From positions 1 through 25,458 of the forward strand of contig JBDIAV010000039.1 of the NCBI GenBank assembly GCA_039812645.1: a stretch of DNA of 25,458 nt. The letters are read 5' to 3'. This document shows positions 6,834-14,235 of the stretch, piece by piece; within the stretch, counting starts at the first letter, position 1, and each line of letters begins with the position of its first letter. Source of the stretch: Ancrocorticia sp039812645. GTDB taxonomy: Bacteria; Actinomycetota; Actinomycetes; Actinomycetales; Actinomycetaceae. A model generated the notes under the pieces. The model was not told the DNA's origin, did no database searches, and saw nothing but the letters and a program-made list of their open reading frames with translations. The translations under genes and the position numbers were made by a program.

Positions 6834-8324
6834 CTATTTCTGCTCCGTCCGTGCCCTCAACTTGCGTAGCGAGACACTGTGCAATGTGCGGCGAATCCGC
6901 TTACGTCCTTCAGAATTCTGTGCTGTGAAATCAACGAAAGTATCCGGTGAAGGAGACTCCTCATCGTAATATTTGTCCGCGCTCCGCTTCTTGGATTCGA
7001 CCTCGGGAATGAGGAACGATTCCATCCAACGTGTTTGCGGACTCGAGTCAATCAGCAAAGCCTTGGCAAACAATGTGAGCGGTACAGCGAGGATCGCACC
7101 GAGCGGACCCACCACAACGGTCCAAAAGACCAAGGACAAGAATGTCACCGTAGTGGACAGGCCGACGGCGTCGCCCGTGAACTTAGGTTGGAACACACCC
7201 TGAATCGTGGCGTTGATGAGGGAGTAGGCGATAACCACCCACACCAGCGTGACCCAACCGGAATCCAGCAGCCCAATGAGCGCCGGAGGAATAACTCCGA
7301 TAACGAAACCCAGATTCGGAATGTAATTCGTGATGAATGAGAAAAGCGCCCACGCCACTGGAAGCGGTACATCGAGGTACCGCAGCACCACGTAGTTAAA
7401 CACCGCAACAATAAGACCGAAAATCGAGGACACCAGCCAGTACTGACGTACACGACCCTCGAACGACGAGAGTGCTTCAAACAAACCCGAATCGTGATTC
7501 TCCACCACTCTGGCACGCATGTCTAGAGTCATCGTATCAATCGTGATGAACAACAAAGCGAGCGCCATCAGCGCAATAAGGGCGGTGGTAGACGACAGGG
7601 AATTGACGACGTTCGTCAGTGTATTCACCGCTTGGCCAAAGTCCAGCTTACTTAGTAGTTCATTGGTCAACTGGTCGGCACTTAAACCCTGTTCGGCAGC
7701 AAAATCCAGCACCTGCTTTGTCATACGCTGGAAGCTGGGACCATAACTCCGAACCACGTCCGGCAAACCCACCAGCGACCACGCCATGAGGCCCACAATC
7801 GTGAGCAACGAACCCACCAGGGTAGTGATTGTGACGACGGCGGAGAACCACACCGGCATCCCCTTGCGCAATAACCACCGGTGGATAGGACGCACTGTCA
7901 ACACTAACGTGAGCGCGAAAAATGCCGGAGCAAAGATATTTTGAATGTAGCTGAGACCCGCGAAAGTGATCGTCGCGAGCGCGCCAACAAGGAGAACCTT
8001 CAACCCCACTGGCATGCCGTTACCCGCTACATAACCGGGCTGCGGGGGTGTCACACGAGGCGGGGACTGCAAAGTTTCTGGCTGCACGGCCTCTTTCGAG
8101 GGCTGAGGATCTCCCTGGATAGGTTGCACCGCGCGAGACGAACTGGAACGTGAGGAGCCCGAACGCGAGACACTCTGGCGTTTGCCGTTTCTCTCCCGGT
8201 GTCCGTTGTCGGTCCCCTTCGACCCATGTTGCCCACCCGAATGCCCAGCGGCACCCAACGCGGCAATGGCATCACGCGCCTGACGCGGCTCTTGAGCACG
8301 CTCAGAGTCTTCAGATGATGCCAT
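6834..8324 (-). CDS. AI-2E family (UPF0118/PerM) membrane transporter
   Basis: This predicted 496-aa polytopic membrane protein is of the AI-2E exporter/PerM superfamily. Residues 1-100 form a Ser/Arg/Gln/Pro-rich disordered tail, longer than usual. Hydrophobic segments start at about 105 and continue to about 440, with the family-like stretches FITNYIPNLGFVIGVIPP and GVFQPKFTGDAVGLST followed by VGPLGAILAVPLTL. The substrate is unknown; many members are not AI-2 carriers. The ATG at 8324 has GAGGAG just upstream; an in-frame start further out at 8453 would add a non-homologous Gly/Arg-rich run. It ends 2 bp before the PBP gene, suggesting translational coupling. Confidence 0.92.
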   Translation of the reverse strand: MASSEDSERAQEPRQARDAIAALGAAGHSGGQHGSKGTDNGHRERNGKRQSVSRSGSSRSSSSRAVQPIQGDPQPSKEAVQPETLQSPPRVTPPQPGYVAGNGMPVGLKVLLVGALATITFAGLSYIQNIFAPAFFALTLVLTVRPIHRWLLRKGMPVWFSAVVTITTLVGSLLTIVGLMAWSLVGLPDVVRSYGPSFQRMTKQVLDFAAEQGLSADQLTNELLSKLDFGQAVNTLTNVVNSLSSTTALIALMALALLFITIDTMTLDMRARVVENHDSGLFEALSSFEGRVRQYWLVSSIFGLIVAVFNYVVLRYLDVPLPVAWALFSFITNYIPNLGFVIGVIPPALIGLLDSGWVTLVWVVIAYSLINATIQGVFQPKFTGDAVGLSTTVTFLSLVFWTVVVGPLGAILAVPLTLFAKALLIDSSPQTRWMESFLIPEVESKKRSADKYYDEESPSPDTFVDFTAQNSEGRKRIRRTLHSVSLRKLRARTEQK

Positions 8325-8571
8325 TACTCTCCTCAATTCCTCGTCCGCGGTACTGATACCCCCGGGTGCCAGTCTGCACCACGTTCCAGTCGGGCTACGT
8401 CCACCTCCGGGGCGATTCTCTCCGTCACGCACAATTTTCGCACGTGGGACCACGTTCCTACGTTAGCTGAACCACAGGGCCGGATGTAATGCTCATCCCG
8501 CACCCCCTTCTGAGCACTCATATCTCCTCTGAGCACTCGCGCGGGTGATAGCCAATTGGCAGAATCTCTAG

Positions 8572-8599
8572 AATATGACAAGAACTCGTCCGTCATATT
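8572..8599. promoter_or_regulatory. candidate PadR-type operator
   Basis: The inverted repeat AATATGAC (8572-8579) and GTCATATT (8592-8599) is separated by 12 bp. PadR-family sites are typically AT-rich inverted repeats of the ATGT/ACAT kind with a short spacer, and padR starts 162 bp downstream. Assigning it to PadR is inference. Confidence 0.35.
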
Positions 8600-8700
8600 G
8601 GTCATCACCGGATACTCCGACGCAACCGGAGAACCAAGGTGACGGGGAGTTCGCCGTCGTCGTTCATCACCCGAAGGACGAGGGTGAATAACCAAATAGT

Positions 8701-8737
8701 CGTGACAGATATATCTTTCCGATATATCCTCGTGACA
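8701..8737 (+). promoter_or_regulatory. repeat-flanked promoter region of padR
   Basis: Two copies of the self-complementary octamer GATATATC (8708-8715 and 8721-8728) lie between two direct copies of CGTGACA (8701-8707 and 8731-8737). TATATC at 8723-8728 could act as the -10 box of padR, in which case the repeats would overlap the promoter and suit autoregulation. No clean -35 box is evident. Confidence 0.4.
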
Positions 8738-8760
8738 ACGTATCGATCGAAGGAACTTCA

Positions 8761-9393
8761 TTGCCTGCCAGCACACCCCGAGCACAGGTCCTCAACCTCG
8801 CGATTCTTGGTCACCTTGTCCAAGGCCCGCAGCACGGCTATGCGCTGCGCAAAGCACTCAATCTCTCGTTAGGCACATTCCGCTCTCTCAGCTACGGCTC
8901 CCTCTACCCCGCACTCCGGCGGTTAGAGGACTCTGGATACATCGAATCCCACGAAGATCCAACCATCCCCGGAGCCCGCCGCAAGCGCATCACCTACTCC
9001 ATCACCCAGAAGGGTGTGGCCTACCTGGACAACGAACTGTCCTCGGCCGGGCCGGGTGATTGGGAAGACGGAACGTTCGACGTAAGGTTCACGATGTTCT
9101 CTTCCACGGATTCAGCCACCCGGCTACGCATCCTCGAAGGTCGATACGCCCGAATGCTCGAACGCCGCGAGGCACTCACCCTCTGGGCCGAGAACGCACT
9201 CCGCCACTCCGACGCCTACATCACTGAACTCGCCAACCACGGGCTGGCCCAGGTGAGCGCCGAAGTCGAATGGCTGGAACGCATGATCGAATCCGAGCGG
9301 ACCAACCGCCGGCCACGCGTCGCTCCCGGAACCATCTGGAGCAAGCGAGCCAGCGGAACGGCAAGCAAACGGGCCAGTTGGGGCCGCGACTAA
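8761..9393 (+). CDS. PadR-family transcriptional regulator
   Basis: This 210-aa protein has an N-terminal winged-helix domain of the PadR type (about 8-90): LNLAILGHLVQGPQHGYALR, then SYGSLYPALRRLEDSGYIES, followed by a KRITYSIT wing strand. The C-terminal half (about 115-185) is a helical VirR-like dimerisation region, and the tail is basic. The start is a TTG at 8761, with AAGGA seven bases upstream. It lies 66 bp ahead of ino1 on the same strand, a pairing also known in mycobacteria and streptomycetes, so it probably influences ino1 and itself. The ligand is unknown. Confidence 0.93.
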   Translation: MPASTPRAQVLNLAILGHLVQGPQHGYALRKALNLSLGTFRSLSYGSLYPALRRLEDSGYIESHEDPTIPGARRKRITYSITQKGVAYLDNELSSAGPGDWEDGTFDVRFTMFSSTDSATRLRILEGRYARMLERREALTLWAENALRHSDAYITELANHGLAQVSAEVEWLERMIESERTNRRPRVAPGTIWSKRASGTASKRASWGRD

Positions 9394-9459
9394 GCGGCAC
9401 CCACCGCACACTAGGGCAGTCGGCCTATCGAGGCCACCGCACGAACCCAAGGAGAACCA

Positions 9460-10539
9460 ATGAGTAAGATCCGCGTCGGAATTGTCGGGGTGGGTAACTG
9501 CGCCTCCTCACTTATCCAGGGCGTCGAGTACTACAAAGATGCCGACCCCACGGGCAAAGTCCCCGGACTCATGCACGTCCAGTTCGGCGACTACCACGTA
9601 CGCGATCTCGAATTCGTGACGGCGTTCGACGTCGACTCAAAGAAGGTAGGCACCGACCTCGCCGAAGCAATCACCGCCTCCCAGAACAACACCATCAAAC
9701 TCTGCGACGTACCGATCACCGGGGTCGCGGTGGAACGTGGACACACCCTCGACGGACTCGGCAAGTACTACAACCAGCAGGTCGAAGAGTCTGACGCCGC
9801 GCCTGTGGATGTGGTGAAGGTCCTCAAGGACAAGCAAGTGGACGTTCTGGTGAGCTACCTGCCCGTGGGCTCCGAGCAGGCCGCAAAGTTCTACGCCCAG
9901 TGCGCTATCGACGCCAAGGTTGCTTTCGTCAACGCCATGCCGGTGTTCATCGGATCCACGAAGGAGTGGTCAGACAAGTTCGAGGAGGCTGGGGTTCCCG
10001 TGGTGGGTGACGACATCAAGTCCCAGATTGGCGCCACCATCACCCACCGCGTCCTCGCCAAACTCTTCGAAGACCGCGGGGTGACCGTTGACCGCACCTA
10101 CCAGCTCAATGTGGGCGGCAACATGGACTTCATGAACATGCTGGAGCGCGAGCGCCTGGAGTCGAAGAAGATCTCCAAGACCAACGCCGTGCAGTCCAAC
10201 CTGGTAGACAAACTGGATCCGCACAACGTGCACATCGGGCCCTCGGATTACGTCTCCTGGCTCGACGACCGCAAGTGGGCCTTCGTCCGCCTAGAGGGCC
10301 GCAACTTCGGCGATGCCCCGGTTTCCCTGGAGTACAAGCTCGAGGTGTGGGATTCCCCCAACTCGGCCGGCATCATCATCGACGCCGTGCGCGCCGCCAA
10401 GATCGGGCTGGACCGCGGGATCGGTGGGGAACTGCTGTCGGCCGCTTCGTACTTCATGAAGTCGCCGATGGAGCAGCGCCCCGATGATATTGCGCGAGCT
10501 TCCGTTGAAGCCTTTATCCGCGGTGACGTGGAGCGATAA
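9460..10539 (+). CDS. ino1: myo-inositol-1-phosphate synthase
   Basis: This 359-aa enzyme converts glucose-6-phosphate to inositol-3-phosphate (also named 1-L-myo-inositol-1-phosphate) using NAD. The product feeds phosphatidylinositol and mycothiol-type compounds in actinobacteria. Visible signatures are the NAD-binding GIVGVGNCASSL near the N-terminus, SYLPVGSEQA, FVNAMPVFIGS, GDDIKSQIGATITHR and the NVGGNMDFMNM segment. Length fits the short actinobacterial form. AAGGAG sits before the ATG. The gene follows padR and is closed by a large terminator. Confidence 0.97.
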   Translation: MSKIRVGIVGVGNCASSLIQGVEYYKDADPTGKVPGLMHVQFGDYHVRDLEFVTAFDVDSKKVGTDLAEAITASQNNTIKLCDVPITGVAVERGHTLDGLGKYYNQQVEESDAAPVDVVKVLKDKQVDVLVSYLPVGSEQAAKFYAQCAIDAKVAFVNAMPVFIGSTKEWSDKFEEAGVPVVGDDIKSQIGATITHRVLAKLFEDRGVTVDRTYQLNVGGNMDFMNMLERERLESKKISKTNAVQSNLVDKLDPHNVHIGPSDYVSWLDDRKWAFVRLEGRNFGDAPVSLEYKLEVWDSPNSAGIIIDAVRAAKIGLDRGIGGELLSAASYFMKSPMEQRPDDIARASVEAFIRGDVER

Positions 10540-10603
10540 GTCACCGGACGACGACGGCGCCGCTCCCGTACGTGGGGGAGTGGCGCCGTCGTCGTTCCGT
10601 GAC
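10540..10603. terminator. shared terminator of ino1 and the MFS gene
   Basis: Arms 10540-10561 and 10582-10603 pair at 20 of 22 positions around the core ACGACGACGGCGCC. An inner CTCCC/GGGAG pair lengthens the stem. On the + strand CCCTTTTCC follows. It begins at the last base of the ino1 stop region and ends 20 bp before the stop of the convergent permease gene, so it could serve both. Confidence 0.88.
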
Positions 10604-10623
10604 CCTTTTCCGACAAGGCGGGA

Positions 10624-11922
10624 TTACGCCTCGCGGGGCTGGTCCCCCAGCTTCCCCACCAGGTAGTTGTAGCCCAGCGCTACCGTCCAGACGAACACAA
10701 TGAGCGCAATCTGCACCGGCCGCGACCAGCCGATATTCGGCAGTACAAGGATCGCAACCCCTGCCGCCACGCATTCGGCCACATTGAACAGCACATCGTA
10801 GATGGAGAAGGCGCGGCCGCGATAGGCGTCGGCGGTGTCGGACTGGACAATCGTGTCGACGGCGATCTTCGCACCCTGCACCCCAATACCAAAGATAAAC
10901 AGTCCGGCCATGAACAGGCCCCACTGGTGCGAGAACACAATGAGCATCTGCCCCGCTGTTCCGCCCAGCAGGCACAGCACGATCCAGCGCGAGGGCGAAA
11001 TCCGCTCATGTGCGATCGGAGTGAGGATGACGGCCACGAAGTGGCCGGTGACCATGGCGCCCATGAGGCTTCCGAAGGCGGCGAGGCCGGCGTCCGCGTT
11101 ACTCGGGTCCACGAGCAAGTTACGGCCCGCGAGAATGATGGTGATGAGCTGCATCCCATATACGAAACGGTGCAGCGCCATCGTGGACAGCGCGAGGCCT
11201 GGCGTGCCGCGACGGGCAAGATAACGGACCGCATCAACGAGGTCGACGGCGGCCTGCTTCACCTGATTCATCAGGCTCGTGGAGGTATCGGGGATCTCGG
11301 GACCAAGCTCATCCGGCGCCAGGAAACGCGCCACTGCGGCGGCCCCAAAATACAGCAACGACGCGATAACCAACGACGCCATCTGCTGAGAAGCCCCGGG
11401 TGGCAACAACAGGCGGAGCAGGAATCCGATGGCTGCACCCACACCGGTGGCAACACCGCCGAGGGTCGGCACCACAGAGTTCGCCACGAGCAGCCGTTCC
11501 TTCGAACCGACCACCATCGGTAGACCCGCCGAAAGTCCGGAAAGCATGAACCGCGAGAGACCAAGCGTCACCAGCACCAGCGTATACACGGGCAAACCCG
11601 CGCCGAGTGTCTCCATCGCCACGATGGTGACGGCTACGAGCACGGCGCGCAGGATGTTGCCGTAGACAAGAATCTGACGCCGCCGCCAGCGGTCGAGGAA
11701 TGGGCCGGTGAAGGGGCCAACGATGCTAAATGGCAACAACATAACAACAAGCGCCGCCGCTACCCCGGCCGCATCCGTCATGGCCTCGGGTCGGAAGAAG
11801 AAGAGCGATGCCATGCCCGCCTGGAACATGCCGTCGCCCGATTGCGACACGAGCCGCACACCAAGCAGTTTGCGGAACCCCGCGTTGACCGAGAGGGTCT
11901 TCAGATCGTCAATGAGCCTCAC
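10624..11922 (-). CDS. MFS family permease
   Basis: This 432-aa hydrophobic protein belongs to the major facilitator superfamily. It has about a dozen hydrophobic segments, and after the second the loop GPFTGPFLDRWRRRQILVYG matches MFS motif A (G-x3-DR-x-RR). A hydrophilic loop at about 205-230 separates two halves. The substrate cannot be inferred. The start is GTG at 11922, which overlaps the TGA of the CCA-transferase gene as GTGA (4 bp), with an AGAAG-type ribosome site inside that gene. The two genes are thus translationally coupled. The same permease-pcnA neighbourhood is recalled from other actinobacteria. Confidence 0.92.
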   Translation of the reverse strand: MRLIDDLKTLSVNAGFRKLLGVRLVSQSGDGMFQAGMASLFFFRPEAMTDAAGVAAALVVMLLPFSIVGPFTGPFLDRWRRRQILVYGNILRAVLVAVTIVAMETLGAGLPVYTLVLVTLGLSRFMLSGLSAGLPMVVGSKERLLVANSVVPTLGGVATGVGAAIGFLLRLLLPPGASQQMASLVIASLLYFGAAAVARFLAPDELGPEIPDTSTSLMNQVKQAAVDLVDAVRYLARRGTPGLALSTMALHRFVYGMQLITIILAGRNLLVDPSNADAGLAAFGSLMGAMVTGHFVAVILTPIAHERISPSRWIVLCLLGGTAGQMLIVFSHQWGLFMAGLFIFGIGVQGAKIAVDTIVQSDTADAYRGRAFSIYDVLFNVAECVAAGVAILVLPNIGWSRPVQIALIVFVWTVALGYNYLVGKLGDQPREA

Positions 11923-13580
11923 TTGTCGGCTTCTTTCTCCCCGGTTGTCGCAACCTCACCACCGGTCCGCTCAGCCCACCAGGTGAGGAGACGAGAAACG
12001 GCCTCGTCATAACCAAGCGGACCTTCGTCGAGACGCAGCTCGAGAAGGAAGTTACGCGCGGCTCCCACCTCGCGACCCGGCTTGATACCAAGGATGTCCA
12101 TGATTTCCTGGCCATCTAGGTCAGGGCGAATAGCATCGAGCTCTTCCTGTTCGGCGATCTCAACAATGCGACGGGACAGCTCATCATTGGCGGCCTGCAG
12201 GCGATTGACCTTGCGGCGGTTCTGGGAGGTGATATCCGCGCGAATGAGGCGCAAGAGACGAGAAAGCAACGGGCCAGCGTCTCGTACAAAGCGGCGCACG
12301 GCGGAGTCCGTCCACGCGTGCTCACCGAAGCCAAAGGCCCGAAGGTGCAGCTCAACGAGGCGCGCCACATCTTTTTCAGTCTGCTTGTCGAAGCGCAGGG
12401 CGCGCAGACGCTTGGCTGCCATGCGCGCACCAATGACGTCGTGGGCACGGAAGGTGACCGAACCATCTTTTTCAAAACGACGGGTAGCAGGCTTGCCAAT
12501 ATCATGGAGCAGTGCGGCCAGGCGAAGAACGAGATCAGGGCCGGGTAGCGGCCCCCCAAGGGCATCCGCGGCAGTCAAAGACTGCTCCAATTTCTCAGCG
12601 GTCTCGCGATCCCGGTTGTTTATGGGCACCACACGTTGCTCATCGCCTTTATTGGCACCAATCGACGCCCTACGCCCGTCAAGCTCGGGCTGCCCACCAG
12701 CAGCGCGGGCTTCCCATGCGGCAACAACTTCCGGCCCATCTTCCAACGCGATCGCCTGATCCAACACGGTCAGACTGTGCTCGTAGACGTCCTTATGACG
12801 ATGATGCTCGTCCACCGTGTCACGCAGTACCGCCACCTCGGGCAACACCACATCGGCAACCCCGGTGTACACCATGAGCTCAATACCTCGCCGGGGTGCG
12901 GGCGATATCATCAGGCGCTCCAGTTCTGCCCGCACGCGCTCGGCGGAAACGATCTCTAGGCGGCCAGCCATTTCTTCCATGGCATCCATGACATCAACGT
13001 CGACATCAAACCCGAGCTGCGCGGCAAAGCGTGCAGCTCGCATGATGCGCAGAGGATCATCGTCAAAGGACTGACGCGCCGTTACTGGCGTCCGCAACAC
13101 GCCGTCCACCAAATCGTTCAACCCGCCGCAGGGATCCACGAGTTCAATCCGCGGCAGGCGAACAGCCATCGCGTTGACTGTAAAATCACGTCTCGTGAGA
13201 TCGCCCTCAAGAGTGTCGCCAAAATCGACCTCCGGTTTACGGGATCCAATCTCGTACGAATCGCTGCGGTACGTGGTTACTTCCACGGTAATTCCGCTGC
13301 GCTGGGCGCCAATAGTGCCGAATTCACGGCCAATGTCCCAGGTGGTTGACCCCCATCCCGCGAGTAGTTTTTCGGTCTCGTCAGGACGCGCCGAGGTGGT
13401 CAAATCAAAGTCATGTATTGGCAGGCCAAGAAACGCGTCGCGAACTGGTCCGCCCACAAGTGCCAATTCATGCCCGGCATCTGCGAAAATGGTTCCTAGT
13501 TCATCAATGACGCCCGGGAGACTCCCGAGGGTTTTCTGGCCTTGAAGCAGCAAGCGAGCCCGTCGATTCTCCTCCGTCAT
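11919..13580 (-). CDS. CCA tRNA nucleotidyltransferase (class II, HD domain)
   Basis: This predicted 553-aa enzyme adds or repairs the 3' CCA of tRNAs. The nucleotidyltransferase head has LVGGPVRD (42-48) and HDFDLTT (56-62), followed by EVTTYRSDSYEIGSR, TRRDFTVNAMA and PLRIMRAARFAAQLGF. An HD domain follows, with LHDIGKPATR (His359-Asp360) and RAHDVIGARMA. Between them, residues about 281-347 form an insertion rich in Ala, Gly, Arg and Asp that is not part of the conserved core. The ATG at 13580 is preferred, since GAGGGG lies 5 nt upstream; the GTG at 13625 adds 15 residues but has no spaced ribosome site. The family is also called PcnA in actinobacteria. Confidence 0.95.
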   Translation of the reverse strand: MTEENRRARLLLQGQKTLGSLPGVIDELGTIFADAGHELALVGGPVRDAFLGLPIHDFDLTTSARPDETEKLLAGWGSTTWDIGREFGTIGAQRSGITVEVTTYRSDSYEIGSRKPEVDFGDTLEGDLTRRDFTVNAMAVRLPRIELVDPCGGLNDLVDGVLRTPVTARQSFDDDPLRIMRAARFAAQLGFDVDVDVMDAMEEMAGRLEIVSAERVRAELERLMISPAPRRGIELMVYTGVADVVLPEVAVLRDTVDEHHRHKDVYEHSLTVLDQAIALEDGPEVVAAWEARAAGGQPELDGRRASIGANKGDEQRVVPINNRDRETAEKLEQSLTAADALGGPLPGPDLVLRLAALLHDIGKPATRRFEKDGSVTFRAHDVIGARMAAKRLRALRFDKQTEKDVARLVELHLRAFGFGEHAWTDSAVRRFVRDAGPLLSRLLRLIRADITSQNRRKVNRLQAANDELSRRIVEIAEQEELDAIRPDLDGQEIMDILGIKPGREVGAARNFLLELRLDEGPLGYDEAVSRLLTWWAERTGGEVATTGEKEADK

Positions 13581-13694
13581 TGCCGCCCCTCGTACCGTTT
13601 CATTACTCAGATCCTGATGTGACACCCTCTAAGGGTGCCATGTTCGAACCCTCTTGAGCACGTGAGATGGCACGTAATTACTACAGTGTGAAGT
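13581..13694. promoter_or_regulatory. divergent promoter region of the CCA-transferase and Nudix genes
   Basis: This short divergent region contains the inverted repeat CACCCT/AGGGTG with a 3-bp centre (13623-13637). For the + strand, TAATTA (13675-13680) or TACAGT (13682-13687) could be a -10 box, ending only 7-14 bp before the Nudix ATG. That would give a nearly leaderless mRNA. The promoter assignment is tentative. Confidence 0.35.
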
Positions 13695-14234
13695 ATGTCG
13701 AGAGAAGCTCCCTTGCCTTCGCCTTTTGGCAGGCATCAGCCCTGGAGGCGTGCCGCGGCCGCCCATCAGGCGGCTGCTCGGCGCCATTCGCTGCCGGTTG
13801 TTAATGAGACAAGTGCTGGTGGCATCGTTGTTTCCGTAAAGAACGGCCACGCCTATGCCGTGGTCATCGCTCGTAGGAATCGTGGTGGCCGCCTTGAATG
13901 GTGCCTGCCGAAGGGTCACCTTGAGGGCGACGAAACGGCGGAAGAAGCGGCCATCCGTGAGATTTCGGAAGAGACGGGAATCACCGGTCGTGTCCTGCGC
14001 CACCTCGCTTCTATCGACTACTGGTTCTCCGGCACAGACCGCCGTGTTCACAAGGTCGTCCATCATTTTCTCCTCGAGGCTCTCTATGGTGAGCTGACCA
14101 TTGAGAATGACCCGGACCGTGAAGCCGAGAAGGTCGAGTGGGTGCGCCTTGACCGCGTCTCATCACGCCTGGCCTATCCAAACGAGCGTCGTATCGTCGC
14201 GCTTGCCCGCGAGATCCTCCGGGGAGATGAGTAA
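13695..14234 (+). CDS. Nudix hydrolase (MutT4-like position)
   Basis: This 179-aa protein has one Nudix domain. The Nudix box is complete: G-x5-E-x7-REISEETGI, beginning GHLEGDE near residue 75 and followed by ITGRV. The N-terminal 35 residues are basic and Ala-rich. It would hydrolyse a nucleoside diphosphate linked to some group; the substrate is unknown. No Shine-Dalgarno is seen before the ATG at 13695, and the putative -10 is very close, so the message may be leaderless. It is followed within 1-2 bp by the DUF6049-type gene, matching the mutT4-Rv3909 arrangement next to pcnA in mycobacteria. Confidence 0.92.
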   Translation: MSREAPLPSPFGRHQPWRRAAAAHQAAARRHSLPVVNETSAGGIVVSVKNGHAYAVVIARRNRGGRLEWCLPKGHLEGDETAEEAAIREISEETGITGRVLRHLASIDYWFSGTDRRVHKVVHHFLLEALYGELTIENDPDREAEKVEWVRLDRVSSRLAYPNERRIVALAREILRGDE

Positions 14235-14235
14235 C

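Larger units (their letters stand above)
8325..8760. promoter_or_regulatory. divergent intergenic region AI-2E | padR
   Basis: This 436-bp region separates two divergently transcribed units and must hold both promoters. It contains several short repeats: ACCACGTTCC at 8378-8387 and 8449-8458; TCTGAGCACTC at 8509-8519 and 8528-8538; the perfect palindrome GCCAATTGGC at 8551-8560; and the inverted pair at 8572-8599 listed separately. No credible gene was found; frames crossing it are antisense or lack starts. Confidence 0.6.

Noticed and set aside
13635..13660. T-arm-like GGTTCGAAC on the minus strand
   Set aside because: The flanks do not pair into a T-stem and no other tRNA arms are present.
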